Position numbers and translations under genes: made by a program
Assembly: GCA_007026445.1 (NCBI GenBank)
Contig: VDMD01000017.1
Location: 1 to 64,000 of the forward strand
Direction of reading: 5' to 3'
Source of the DNA: Schizophyllum amplum
Lineage: Eukaryota > Basidiomycota > Agaricomycetes > Agaricales > Schizophyllaceae
Length of the DNA stretch: 64,000 nucleotides
Notes under the pieces: model-generated
What the model saw: the letters and a program-made list of their open reading frames with translations, nothing else
Told to the model about the DNA's origin: nothing
Database searches by the model: none
Shown: piece after piece, positions 9,079-20,830 of the stretch
Position numbering within the stretch: the stretch's first letter is position 1
Layout of the letters: each line of letters starts with the position of its first letter

Positions 9079-12000
9079 ATGCGAAAGCGAATCTCTCAAG
9101 CGCGACGGAGTCAAGCGGCTGCAAACGTTCGTCACGCGCAAGCCGGCGCCTCTAGGTCCAGCACTTCACGGGATAGGAATTCCAGCCCGGCACGACCTTT
9201 CCTCGCAAACGTCTTTTCGAGCCCTGTGCGAAACCCGACACCTAATCCGACCACACCAGTCCGCGCCTCGCGAAGCCGTGGAGGTCTGCGGCTGTCCGAA
9301 GGCAGCGGCCTCACACCGAAGTCGGTCAATGTGAATCAGGAACGGAAGAAGAGGACACGCCGCCCCATTGCTGCGTTCTACGACATGGGCCGCGGCGTTC
9401 AGGAGAGGGAGGGAGGTCGCGCGCTGCCTGGGCAGCTGGGCTTTGCCTTGGGGCTTCCGACCTCCGACGGAGATGATTCAGAATCCGACGCGCCCGCTGA
9501 AGCTGCAGACGCGGACGGTGCGCCAGGTTCGCCTCCACCAGACCCAGTCGAGGAAATACTAGACGTCGACGACGACAAGCAAGCCCGGCAGGAGGCGTAC
9601 CGCGTCAAGCGCCAGGAGACGACGTCACGATGGCTGAATGAGATCCTCCCAGGCTTGCGCGCACCATATATGCGCCTGATGGAGGAGACTAACAACCTGC
9701 GCAATGCCCCTCGAAGGACTGAGCCAGCACAGCTGGAGTGCACTTGCGGTGGGACAGGACGCCGTGCGTTGTCCGTCGTAGTCTTGCGTATGAATGGTAG
9801 GTATCTGCAGCACGCAATCTCCAGCCATGACTGTGCTAAAACCGATGCACGAACAGATGTCTCCCGCGTTACCGTCAACGCCTGTGAGTGCCGACCTGCA
9901 GCTCGTCAGCTTGTGGAGATCGGGCTCTTCCCGTGCGCGCCTCATAGGCCGACCCTCGCTGTCGACCTCAATGTTTTGGACTTCGTGCGCCTCCTGTTCC
10001 TGCATGTCTCTCCCAATGTGACTGCGTGGTGCAAGGCCACCGAGTTGTTTCTCATGGCGAGGGGACACACACTGAACTACTCGGTCAGCTCTTGTTCTGC
10101 AAGACTGCCTATACCGCGCTAATACTCGTACAGGATAATCTGCGAAAACGGTTCGGCTATGCTCTACTCTGGTACACATGTCTGCGCGACGACATCGAGC
10201 GGCACGTCGATGACATTGTCAGCATTGCTCGCCAGGCGACAATGCCTGTTGCTGTGGCCACACCCCCTAGTTCTGCCGGCTCCAGCAGCAGCGACGACGA
10301 CGAGGCAAACTTCCCGTCCTCTCCGACGCGCCTCCCCGTGGCGGCGGCGCATCCCCGCCCCTCGTCACTGCCGTCGCCGCAGGCAGGGCAGCGGCGCAAG
10401 CGCATTGCCGACAGCAGTTCTGATGACGGCCCCATCCCCGAAGCCACTTCTGCCGCCGGCGGTGACGACAAAGGGCTGCCGAAGCGGCCGACGGAGTACC
10501 TGCGCTCACGATGTCCCGCGTGTTTCGGTAGCAATCGCCGCCTCAGCGACAGCGACCCCGCCGTCCCGGACTCCATTATCGCCCTGGACGCGTGCTTCTC
10601 CCAGAAGCACAACTTGCAAAACCGTGATCCGCCATTTCATCATCCGAATGGTGTCATGGTATCTGAGGCTTCGCTCTCAGCCGCGGAAGCACACGTGGAA
10701 GCGTGTCGCGGGCGCGGTCGTGGTCGCCCGCGTAAACGAAAGGCTACGGAAGGGCGTGGTTACTCGCCGGCGTTCGATACGTCGGCTGCTGGCATACGCG
10801 TACCCGTAGAGGCGCTACGAAACTGCGAGGACAGCTTCAAAGCAGCGCAGGAGTCAATCGCGAAAGCAAATACCGGCCATCACGATGTCACCGCTGCCAT
10901 GGCGCTGCTATGTCGGCATGATGTCCCGCTCTTTTGGGCGAATATGACGACCGCTGGCGAGAAGCAGTACTATGTTGTCGCCCTCATGGACGCCCTCATG
11001 GAACAGCTGCCGGCAGACTGGCGAGTCGGGATGCTGTACGACATCGCGTGTCAGATTCACCTGAGCGCAGCAAAGCACGGGCTCTTCGACCGGTATCTCG
11101 GCCGCCTTCACTTCGCAGTGTCGGTCTTCCACGCTTTCGGCCACGATTGGCCTTGCCAGCTCATTTACCACCCACGCAAATGTGTCGGGTTTGGGCTAAC
11201 CGATGGAGAGGGCTGCGAGAGATTCTGGTATTCTATCAGCAAGCTCATCGCTTATCTGCGGGTGGCAGGCGTAAGTCCCCTGAAGTTTTTCTGATTGTCG
11301 CGCCTAACGATCCATGTGCAGTACCATCTGCGCCAGTATACGCTCAATGCGCAGATCGTGTTTGCCACAAAAGATTGGATCGCAAATGCCGCCGCGTGGC
11401 TGTCACGGAAGGCATCTAGGCTTGAAGCGAAGCGTGCCGAAGCGCAACTTCTCCTCGAGGAGGCAGGCGACGTCGGGGCGGACGAGCCCTACGTTCGGCA
11501 GCAGTGGGCCGCGCAAGTGGAGGCGCAAACGCGCGCGGCAGCAAGTGAGTTCAGAGCCCCTGAACTATTACCAATCTGACCCATCTCAGGGCAGGATAAG
11601 GACTTAGGGCGCAAGGAGGTGGAGAAGGGGTTGGAGCTGTACGACGCCCTTGCCGAAGCTCGAAACATCCGCGACGACCTCCGGGAACAAGCGCGTGGCC
11701 CACTCGATCTCGAGCAGAAAGCCGAACTCCGCAGCGCGGAGGCGACTTACGCCGCTGCCAAGGCCCGGTACGAGCGGAAGCTTAGCCAGCTGGGTGTCGG
11801 CAGCCGGACTCGCTTGGAGAGCCTCACAAAGAGCAAGATCCTTCACCGGCGAGCCAACGCACTGGTTCTTCTGCGGCGCGTTCAAGTGGGTATTATTAAG
11901 CGTAAGATGGAAGTGGAACGGGTCGTGCGTTCGCATAGGAATAAACATGGCGGTCAGTGCAAGGTTTTGCAGATTCACCCGGGCTCTCTGACATATCGAT

Positions 12001-12879
12001 ATAGAGAATCAGCTGCGAAAGCACATCAAAACGGGCGCCGAACGTCGTGAAGGAACTGTCAAAACCATCATTAGCAAGTACAACAGAGCGTGCCGCGAAC
12101 TTTCCAAGCTCATCCGGAGGGAGAAGACGCGTAAAGGTCATTGCCCCGTGCGGCCGCTGGCCGAGTTGCCCAAGACGGGTGTGTGGGATTTGGATATCGA
12201 CAACGCCTGCTGGGACGACCTTCGGTTTGATGGAGAGGATGCCGACGAGGCCCCGCCTTGGATGAGGGATGACAACGTGCGGAAGGCGATCCGCGCCCAG
12301 CTACTCCTTGACCGATGCAGTGAAGAAGACGCCCGTCTCCAACACGAGCGAGAGAACATCACCCAGTGGTTGGAGGATGAATGGCGCGCGCTGACCTCTG
12401 CGCTGAAGAAGGGAATCGGGTTCCCAGGTTAGTCGTCAAAGACATTCCTGCGCGTACAGGGCCCTGATCATGACGTAGACGCGCCTGCCCTGCTTCACCA
12501 GCTTTACGATCGACAGAAGATTCTTCTGCGTGTGGCGGTGCAGTGGAGCCGGCATTTTGTGGAGGTCCGGGGCCCGTCCGCGGATCAATTACAGGCCGCT
12601 ACGGCTGAGTGGGCAGCCGCCTCCTGCGACGCAAAACTTACACCTGAAGAAATCGCAACTGAGATGGACGAGGAGGTCGGCCTTGGCGTTGGAGGGGAGG
12701 TGGACGACCAGGTCGACGAGGATGAGGAGTTTGTGGAAATGATCGAGGGCGTAGCAGATGGCTTCAGCGACTTTGAGGAGGGGGCGCCATCCCTCGACAG
12801 GGCTTCCGCCGCAGCCCGCAGTCCGGATCCTTCCAGTCGAGAGGCCCGCATGGATAATTACAGTAGTACAGAGGAGTAG
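9079..12879 (+). CDS. KDZ transposase with CxC1-like cysteine cluster, 1,163 aa
   Basis: This is the DDE-type (RNase H fold) transposase expected to mobilise the element. Seven exons: 9079-9796, 9857-10083, 10134-11270, 11322-11544, 11590-11952, 12005-12427 and 12479-12879. The introns are 45-60 bp and the total is 3,492 nt without a stop. The last intron (51 bp) removes an in-frame TAG at 12,430. The N-terminus is low-complexity and basic. A cysteine region (CTCGG, then ACECRPAARQL and GLFPCAP) matches the CxC1-like cluster found ahead of KDZ catalytic domains. Then come RCPACFGS, ALDACFSQKHN (candidate acidic residue D467), YDIACQIHL (D618), HAFGHDWPCQ and GEGCERFWY (E674), the family's core motifs. 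A long coiled-coil region and an acidic tail follow. The family call is firm. Which residues are catalytic is inferred from motif position. Confidence 0.93.
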
Positions 12880-12903
12880 CTACCAAAGATTGCAACAACG
12901 GCG

Positions 12904-14809
12904 ATGAACGAGGGGCACGTGCAGGACACGTGCTTGTGTGTGTCACGCATCGAGGCGAGTAAGTTGCCGTAAACTGGGGGCACGCGCTGAATGAAAATTT
13001 TACAGGTTGCTCCCAACCCCCATGGACGCGATTGCAAGGGCACTTGGTGGTGAGTTACAACTCCTCCGGACTTCGCTCGTTGGGCGCAGCTCCCCGTCAG
13101 TCAACGCATGGCAGATAGGGACTCTGCTGCGTCACGCCTGTGTCACACCGGAGGTTTTACCGCGCTCATGACAGGCTGCGCTGACATACGTTGCATTCAC
13201 AGCCCGTGCAACAAGGAGCGGCAAAATCTTCAGTGAGATTGTACCCCTTCCCCTGGACATTGATTTGGAGGCCCTTTTCGAAGAGGCGGACCGTCAGGCA
13301 GCGGACGACAGCGGGCAGGAGTCCGATTGCTCGTCCGGGCTTTCTTCGCCGCCGTCGAGTCGCCCCGGGTCCGCCCTCTCTCAGCTCAGCGATTTGACCG
13401 ACGAGGGATCCATTGGCGGAGGATCGATATCCTCACTCTCGTCGCTATCGTCCTCCACTAGCGAACTCAGCCAAGTCTTCGAATCTGATATCCCCATCGC
13501 CGGTCCGGCGCCTGCCCCGTCCGGCGCGCAGAATTCGCGGGCGCGCAAGCGCAAGCGCCAGCGGCAGAAGAAGAGGGAGCGCGTTGGGAACAACAGCGAG
13601 CCATCGAAGCGGCACCGCGCCCAGTTAGTCTTGGACTCTGCGGAGGAGCACACCGGCTACGACATCGCCCGGGCACCGGTGACCAGCACAGGCTTTACTT
13701 GCCTTCGCGATGCGGGCGAGACAGGCATAGCCGCATTGAGCGCCTTAAAAGGATACAAGTACTTAGAGTGGGACGGCGTGTGAGCACCCTTGCACCTCCT
13801 GTTTACGCCGCTGACCATATTACTTAGAACCCCTACTGCCATCACAGCCGGCGCTGAGGGTATCGTCCTCTGCGTTTTGGTCGGATCCCCTCGGAGTGAC
13901 GATTGGGAGCAACAGCATTTGGCTTTGGCGGACGAGATCGAGGCCTCGGCGACACGCATGACGTTCGCCGCGGATGAACGGGAACATCGTCGGGGACGCT
14001 TCCGGGTCAAGGCGGTTGGGATATCGCACGGAGGTGGCCAAAAGGTGCGCACCCGCCTCAGGCTAGCCCGAGCCGTACTAATACGCCCTCAGAAACCAGG
14101 CCCCCTTTCGCACAGCGAACGCAACAAGGCGGAGCTCGCGCGGATCACCAGTCTGAAGCCCATGCGAAGGATCGCGCACCTTGCATCTTGTTAGTACTCA
14201 TTCATATGCTGAGGCCGTCGCGCTGAACCTTTCACAGCGGCCTTCGGTGAATGGGTGCCCCAAGTGCATCGCCACTACGGGGACGTTCAGGGACGATTGT
14301 TCGCGTGGAGGCCGCGCCTCCGCCGCGCCCTCAACTTCAAAAAAAGTGTGTGGCTATGCCTAACCGTCAATTTTGGCCCCCGCACAGTCGCGTACCCGCA
14401 CCGTGACTTCGGCAACCTGTCCTTTGGGTTCTGCGCGATCACAGCGCTGGGCAGATTCGACCCCAACACAGGCGGCCATATCGTGCTGCGAGAGCTGAAG
14501 CTCGTCGTCCGCTTCCCGCCTGGATCGACCATCGAGCTCCCATCGGCCCTCATCACACATTACAATACGGGCATTGGACGCGGCCAGAAGCGCTTCTCCG
14601 TTACGCAGTACACTGCCGGCGCCGTTTTCCGCTTCGTAGAGCATGGGTGCCAGCTGAACGATGCGTACTATCGGTCTCTCAGTAAGGAGGAGCGCACCCA
14701 GGCGGCTGTTGAGGATGCAGGAAGGTGGAAAAAGGGGCTCAACATGTTCACTCGATTGCCCGCCCTCAAGAGCGCCCTGGCATTGAAGGTAGCCCCCAGC
14801 GGGCAGTAG
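12904..14809 (+). CDS. TET/JBP-family 2-oxoglutarate/Fe(II) dioxygenase, 535 aa
   Basis: Predicted to oxidise 5-methylcytosine (or a related base) in DNA, in the nucleus, using Fe(II) and 2-oxoglutarate. Exons 12904-12958, 13006-13095, 13203-13779, 13828-14044, 14093-14189 and 14238-14809 total 1,608 nt in frame. The last four are secure and the first two are my best reading. After a Ser/Asp-rich, KRKRQRQKK-containing linker, the catalytic domain runs from about residue 210. It includes YKYLEWDGVTP, VLVGSP, HGGGQKKPGPLS, a double-stranded beta-helix with HRD (Fe ligands H400 and D402), DPNTGGHIVLREL, ITHYN (third Fe ligand H453) and QKRFS (R464, the 2-oxoglutarate contact). All expected active-site residues are present, so it is probably active. 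The start lies 25 bp after the transposase stop. TET/JBP genes are known to travel with KDZ transposons in basidiomycetes. Confidence 0.9.
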
Positions 14810-15014
14810 TCATGTATCATACACCCCAACTCGGCCGAAACGTATTGTCGGTCACGCACGCCCCTGAGAATCTGATCACAAATCAAAACCAACACGAACA
14901 TGTCATGTGATGATTGCGCGTGCGCATCATGTGACTAGCACGGGGACTCCGCGGCATATGCCGCCCCGGTGTCATTCTCGCCGGCTTCCCCATTCCTACC
15001 CTGCATCCCCCGCC

Positions 15015-16226
15015 ATGGCAGCCGTCGTTCCGCCTCACGTATCCGCTATTCCGGCCCCGCTCCAGGCCAATGCTCGAGCGCATACCCTTGGACGCTCTGC
15101 AATGCTCGAGCTCATGGCAGAGGGCGGCGGCGAGACTACCTACGCCCTCAACTTATACCTCCTCCTTGCACTGGACAGAGGCTTGTGCCGCGTTGTTGCA
15201 TGTATGCAGATCGTCAGACCATGGAGCGCCCTGCTCACCTATGAACAGCAACCCGCGGGGCATTCCTCGACTTCATGGCCGAAGAATCGCTTGAGGTCGA
15301 AGAAGGATTTCTGGAGGAGAACGGCTATGTAGGAATCCAGGAGAATCCCTCTTCATCCCTTGGCGCCTTTCTGTGGTGCTTAGACTCATCGCCAGTCGTC
15401 GCCGTGCGGAGGTCGCCAAGGACCCCAACATAATTCTGAGGTGGCAATCGGAGGAAAAGGCCGTGCAGACGGTTTATGGGGTGCACGCGGACCTTGATAG
15501 CACTGCGGTCTACTACCGCGTCGCTGACGACTTTGGCCGGGTACGTCGCCAAATTAGGCCGCCACTTGCTTTCACTAACCGCCCGCCCGCAGCCGCGCGA
15601 TGTAGTCCTCCACGCCGTGACTTACGGATCGCATTTTGTCCCAGGGAACAACCTGCGCTGGTTGGCTTCTCAGGGCGTCGATCCGTCCCGCGCCAGCATT
15701 TATCTTCAACTACCGAACGCTCGTACGGTCGAAATTTCGTGGTGGGACGTCGTGCCCATCCCCGGTGACCCATTTATCCGCCAACTCGTCTTCATCATCC
15801 ACTCCAGAGGCTGGCGCCAGCCAACCGAGCACATCATCCGACCAATCCCCACCGTGCAGTCCGTCGAAGGGATTTTCTACAATCTAGTGAGCGGTCCCTT
15901 TGCTTTCTGCATGTGAACGGTCTAACACGCAGCAGAACTCCCTTCACTTCCAGGCGGCCTTGACCCTGCCAGTCCTTCAAGGGGGCTGGGTACTTCTTTC
16001 GTACCATCGGCAGCTCCTGCGTCAGGTCGGCTTCGTCATTCCGAGGGACGCCTTCCTCGTCCGGTCCTGCCCCGAGAATTTGGCCTGCCTCCTGGAGACC
16101 AGCCTGAACGACGCAATCCCCGTGCCCCCGGAAGGGAATATCTCGATTGTGTGGCGCGTGGTCTGTACGCGGTGCTTCGACATCAACCCCACCCTCGCGT
16201 ACCACGCTACCAACCACCATTGCTAA
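15015..16226 (+). CDS. Element-borne protein of unknown function
   Basis: Multi-exon gene starting MAAVVPPHVSAIPAP. Junctions I can support: intron 15,202-15,248, intron 15,541-15,592 and intron 15,887-15,932, with last exon 15,933-16,226. Between about 15,320 and 15,400 the frame must change, and I could not find a clean intron. Either an 83-bp intron with a GAG acceptor is used or there is a 1-nt indel. Readable segments include VLHAVTYGSHFVPGNN, NARTVEISWWDVVPIPGDP and WVLLSYHRQLLRQVGF. The predicted product is a compact hydrophobic/beta-type protein of roughly 330-350 aa with no motif I recognise. It lies in the same orientation as the transposase and TET/JBP genes. Confidence 0.6.
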
Positions 16227-16507
16227 ATATATACGTAGCCTGCTCGTCGTATCTCGCACCCTGCGCCACTCTCCTTATGAAGAAAACCCCATTAGGATAA
16301 TACGGCCCTAAATCTCATGCCTAGATGCCGAATGGATGCGCCCGCAACAACTGCAAATTGCTATGACGCAGGCCTACCCAACGCGCGCGGTGTATACACA
16401 TGGCAAAAGCTGTACGTTCCATCAGAAAGTCTGGGGACTTGCCCTGACGACCTTGCTGTAGAACTATCGAGCTCCCAGATTTTTTGCCTCCTACCTCCCA
16501 AGGCCCA
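16227..16507. other. Spacer between two cargo genes
   Basis: 281 bp ahead of the large Lys/Ala-rich gene. It presumably holds that gene's promoter and the previous gene's 3' end. No distinct motif is seen. Confidence 0.4.
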
Positions 16508-19500
16508 ATGCCGCCCAGAAAACCCATGCCGCCGCCCCCGAACACGGAGCTCGTCGTTCGCACTCGTGGACAAATGGAAGGGGAGAGTCAGGGCTTACCG
16601 CCCGCGACAGGCAACGGGGAGGGCGGCCAGAACAGCGGTGAAGCACAGATGGACACAGAGCCTGACCTCGCGCCTCCGGCTCCTGCGCGCCAGACCCGAT
16701 ACAACACCAGGCGCGCAACATCGACGTCGCAACCGCCCCCACCGACCAACACCGTGCCACCAAGAGGGCGCGGGCGCAGCCGACAAACACCTGTGGAAGA
16801 CGCCATGCAAGTCGACGAGCAGCCCCAGCTTGCAACGGCGCCCTCCCCTCAAGGTACACCGCCCCCAACGCCGCAAGCACAGGACCAGCCAGCCCGTGCG
16901 GGGGCCGCCATGGAGGTTGACAAGCAGCCCCTGCCTGACGGGGCGCCCTCCCTCCCGAACTCTCTCCCGGTCAAGAAATCCGCCGCCGCGTCGAACCCTG
17001 CGGCGTCAAAGTCGTCCGCGTCGAAGTCAGCCGCGTCCAAGCCCGCCGCGTCGAAGTCGGCAGCCTCGAAGTCGGCAGCCTCGAAGTCGGCAGCGTCGAA
17101 GTCAGCCGCGTCCAAGTCAGCCGCGTCCAAGTCCGCCGCGTCCAAGCCCGCCGCGTCGAAGCCCGCCGCGTCGAAGCCCGCCGCGTCGAAGTCGGCCGCT
17201 TCGAAGTCGGCCGCGTCGAAGTCTGCCGCGTCCAAGCCCGCCACCCCCAAGCCCTCCGCCCCCAAGGTCCCAGCGGCGAAGAAACCGAGCACGGCGAAGG
17301 GAATAGCAGCTGCAGGGGCCCCGTCGCAACTTGCGCCCCAGGTAAGTACAGCAACGCTCGAGCGAAGTGTTTACTCACATACTCACACAGGGACCAAACG
17401 CACCCCCGCCCCCTCCGAAGCCATCTTACGCCGCTGCTGTTCGTAGTCCTCCCCGATCTCGCTCTCCCGGCGGGCCCTCATTTGCTAGGGGGCCCCCGCC
17501 TCGACGCCTGGCATCTGCTAGCCAGGCGTCGCAGGACCAGCAAGGCGCCAAATCTGATCTGGGCACGCTTTCGGATGCCCCTGCAGCGCCGGAGCAAGCT
17601 CAGGACAGCGGCGCACGGTCTCCAACCAGCACCCGCCGGCGCAGCCACACGCCTTACAATCCCCCTCCGTCGAGTCCCCCCGGAAGTCCCTCGGAGGATG
17701 AGTCGGGGTCTGAGTACGCCCTTAAACCTGCGCTTGCGGAGGATGGTGGTTCAGACGACAGCGGCGGGGCAAGCACCTCGACACCGACCGGGAGGTGGAA
17801 GAAGAGGGCTGCGCGGTCAACGCCACCTGCTCCGCCCCCCAAAAAGAAACGCCTTTCGAAGGACACGGCAAACGGCGGCTCCGAAGGCCATTCCGCGGCG
17901 GGCGTGAAGGCTCTGCCCAAGGAGAAGGCGGCCAAAGCGGATGGTTCACACAAGCGTGCGGGATCACCGACGCAGACGGGGCTTTCGCCGGCCCGGAAAC
18001 GCCCTAAGAGTACAAGGAAGGATCTTTGGGCCCTCGAAATCTGGTCGGACGACGTGGGCAGTGAGGCTTCTGCACCACCACTGCCACAAGGGGGGCGGGT
18101 GCGAAGAGCGGTGAAAGAAGTAAGGGAAAGTTGCAGGAGAAGGGGGCGAGTGGGAAGGAGAAGAGTGTGGCAGTGAAGGCGGCCAGTACGGTCAAGAACA
18201 CTGACGGCAAGGGGAAGGGGAAGGGTGGGAAGGCGACCGGCAAGGCCAAGCAGGTGGTTGAGAAAGGGAGGAATGCGGGTGGGAAGGGTGTTGAGAACGA
18301 AGTGTATGCAAGGACTGGGAAGAAAAGCGCCCCAGCCCCCGCGGCCAACGAGGACGCTGAGGACGCTGACGCGGAGCGCCCGTCGCAAGAAGAAGGGCAA
18401 GGCCAGGGCACCACCCCCTTCGGACGACGAGGACGCTGACGCGGAGCGCCATCGCAAGAAGAAGGGCAAGGCCAGGGCACCACCCCCTTCGGACGACGAG
18501 GATGCCGAGGCCGGAGCGCCGTCGCAAGAAGAAGGGCAAGGCCAGGGCACCACCCCCTTCGGACGACGAGGATGCCGAGGCCGAGCGCCGTCGCAAGAAG
18601 AAGGGCAAGGCCAGGGCACCACCCCCTTCGGACGACGAGGATGCCGAGGCAGAGCGCCGTCACAAGAAGGGCGCGAGGAAAGATGGAGGACGGCAACGGA
18701 TGGACGCCCCGGCATATTCGATCAGGGTGATTTCCTCGCAGACGACGACCCTCTGCCCGATTTCAGCCAACTATACACCTTTGACGACCATGCCGACCCC
18801 GATCCCTCAGCTGCAGGGCCATCTACAGGCCGCGGAACGCGCGCGGGAGCCTCTAGGAGCGCTGGCAGCGGGAGCGCATTTGCACCGGGCCCCGTCCCTG
18901 ACGACGCGCGTCAGGAGGCGGAGAACTTGGGCTTAGAGTACATACTCAAGCTCCAAGACGTTGCCAAAAAAGTGAACAAGCCGCTTGAGGCAGTGTTTCG
19001 TGTTGCCGGCTGGATGCACTCCGACAGTGCACACGCCCGCAAGTGGCAGCGCGCTAATGTCTTCAGCCGCGCGTGGTCAGCACAGCATCCAATGGACCCC
19101 TCTGGTAAGTTCTTGTGTAACCGACCTTATGGTTTCATGCTGATGTCTTGCATGCAGAGTCCACAGAAGCTCGTAAGGCGCGGAGGTGGGCCGCTTACAG
19201 GGCAAAGCTTGCGCAGCTCGGCGACAATCCCACTGAGGAGCAGCTTGCCGATCACTTCAAGGACGACTACGACTTCTGCGTCGAGTTGGACGCCGACCTC
19301 CTACTCAATGCCACCGGGAGGCAGCGCCAGCGGCAAGTCGACAACGTCGCGCAGCAAATGTCCCGCCTCTCGCTTGCCGCACACTTGAACGGGGGCTTGG
19401 GCGTGGTCGGCTACGTGATAGATCTTCGTGGAGCGGCCCGCGGCAGCGTCAACTCTGCGATGTTTGGTGGCGGGCCGGCGTACACAGAAATGCTTCGCCG

Positions 19501-20830
19501 ATTCTCGGGGAACTTCACGCAGGGCTTGAATGACATGTCAACGATTCTTCGGTGCGTAGTATGTTCATCTGCATGCGTATAGCAAGGCTGACAATATTTC
19601 TAGCTCCTGCGACCTCCGCGTCCGTGGCCTTCAAGAGGATAGCGCGGTCACTGCGCTCGAGGACTACGAGGATGGCTACTTCCCCGACCGCAACTGGAAT
19701 CCCGAGGCGAAGAACGAGGCCGACCAGGTTATTGGCCTCTTGTACATGGTGCTTCGATGGGATCTGAGTACGTCCGAACATTTATCATCCAGAAACGCTT
19801 TTGTATTGATTCAACCCCACAGATAACCTGTATGCCATGTCTGGCCACAGGCTCTCGTCCGGCCTCACCGGTCGTGTTGGCCAATTCCCCGCGCGCCATA
19901 TTCACCGACATTGCGTACCTCCTTGGCATTGTGCTTGTGAACTGGCCGATGGAATTTGTCGCGAACATGCCCGTTTTCAAGCTGCCGCGAAAGCCGGCCG
20001 GCCGTCATTGGCGCCCGCGCATGGTCGAAATGGTCAGACTCCGTCGATCTTTGGAGCGCGAGAGCAACCGGCTAGGATTGCGCGACCTCGATGCGCTGAA
20101 CTTCCTCCACGAGAAGGGCGCGTTCGCCTTGGTGCCACTTCCCGCAATGGCTGAGCTGCCGCCTCTCAGACTGTTGGGACGTAACCCGATTGTGAAGACG
20201 CCGGCAGAGGGCATCATGGCCTCCAAGTCGCTCGTGACGTGGAACAAGTCGAAGCGCTACATTTCCGACATGGAAGAGGGCGAGGACTCGCGCCGCAAAT
20301 GGCAGCCGTGGTGGGGCACCGAGCGCGACGACGGTCGCGTCCGCGACGATGACGAGAGGTTGGCCAGCAACGTTCAGGACGAGGTTGGCAGCGACAGCTC
20401 GGTTGAGGAGGAGCAGGCCGAGGGCGAGGAAGATGGTGGGAAGGGCGATAACGAGGACCAGCGCGGCGAGGAGGAGGAGGAGGGCGAGGATGAGGAAGGC
20501 GAGGACGAGGAGGAGGAGGAGGGCGAGGATGAGGAAGGCGAGGACGAGGAAAAGGGCGAGGACGAGGACGAGGACGAGGGCGAGGATGAGGAGGGCGAGG
20601 ACGAGGAGGAGGAGGGCGAGGACGAGAAGGAGGGCGAGGAGGAGGAGGAGGAGGAGGAGGGCGAGGAGCAGGAGGAGGAGGGCAAGAACGAGGACGAGGA
20701 GGAGGAGGGCGAGGACGAGGAGGAGGAGGATGAAGGCCAAGGCAAGATGTTGTCCCACCGTGCGCGTCCTGCACGCCGCCCCAAAGCCAAGCGCGGCGGT
20801 CGACCCACAACAAGGAAATCACGGTGGTAG
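16508..20830 (+). CDS. Large Lys/Ala-rich then acidic element-borne protein, with frame breaks
   Basis: Starts MPPRKPMPPPPNTELVVR. Exon 16,508-17,341 carries about sixteen SKSAA/SKPAA units. Intron 17,342-17,390 leads to a Pro/Ser/Lys-rich exon. The frame then shifts at a G6 run (about 18,091) and again inside a 69-bp tandem repeat (18,340-18,670), where single extra bases are visible at about 18,386 and 18,512. The downstream part is more conserved in character: AAFRV-type segment LQDVAKKVNKPLEAVF, YLLGIVLVNWPMEFV and RYISDMEEGED. Its introns are 19,105-19,157, 19,552-19,603 and 19,768-19,850. The C-terminus is almost pure Glu/Asp/Gly (20,400-20,750) with a basic end. From memory, the middle segment resembles unannotated multi-copy Agaricomycete proteins. 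It could be one decayed gene, two genes, or an intact gene with assembly indels in low-complexity DNA. Confidence 0.55.
17000..17245 (+). repeat. 12-15 bp coding repeats encoding SKSAA/SKPAA
   Basis: Tandem TCGAAGTCGGCCGCG-type units give a Lys-Ala-Ala-Ser array, like a histone-H1-style basic tail. Units differ by C/G at the third base and by Ser/Pro. Confidence 0.9.
17469..17500 (+). repeat. Constant-loop hairpin 5 (within coding sequence)
   Basis: GGCGGGCCCT, loop CATTTGCTAG, then GGGGCCC(CC)GCC. The stem pairs with one T-G wobble and a 2-base bulge. It lies in frame in the Lys/Ala-rich gene (reading GGPSFARGPP), 9 kb from the other four hairpins. Confidence 0.7.
18340..18670 (+). repeat. 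69-bp tandem coding repeat
   Basis: About four to five units encode RKKKGKARAPPPSDDEDA-type blocks. Single-base insertions between units change the reading frame at least twice. Confidence 0.85.
20400..20750 (+). repeat. GAGGAGGAGGGCGAGGAC-type acidic microsatellite in coding sequence
   Basis: About 350 bp of purine-only, strongly strand-asymmetric sequence encoding Glu/Asp/Gly. The opposite strand reads as Ser/Pro or Leu runs, which are artefacts. Confidence 0.9.

Noticed and set aside
12430..12432. In-frame TAG that would truncate the KDZ transposase
   Set aside because: It lies inside a normal 51-bp GT/AG intron (12,428-12,478) that keeps the frame.
16849..17292. Minus-strand ORF with FDAADFDAAD repeats
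   Set aside because: Shadow of the SKSAA coding repeat on the plus strand.
20072..20822. Long minus-strand frames rich in Leu, Pro or Ser
   Set aside because: They are the complement of the GAG/GAC acidic repeat in the plus-strand gene.
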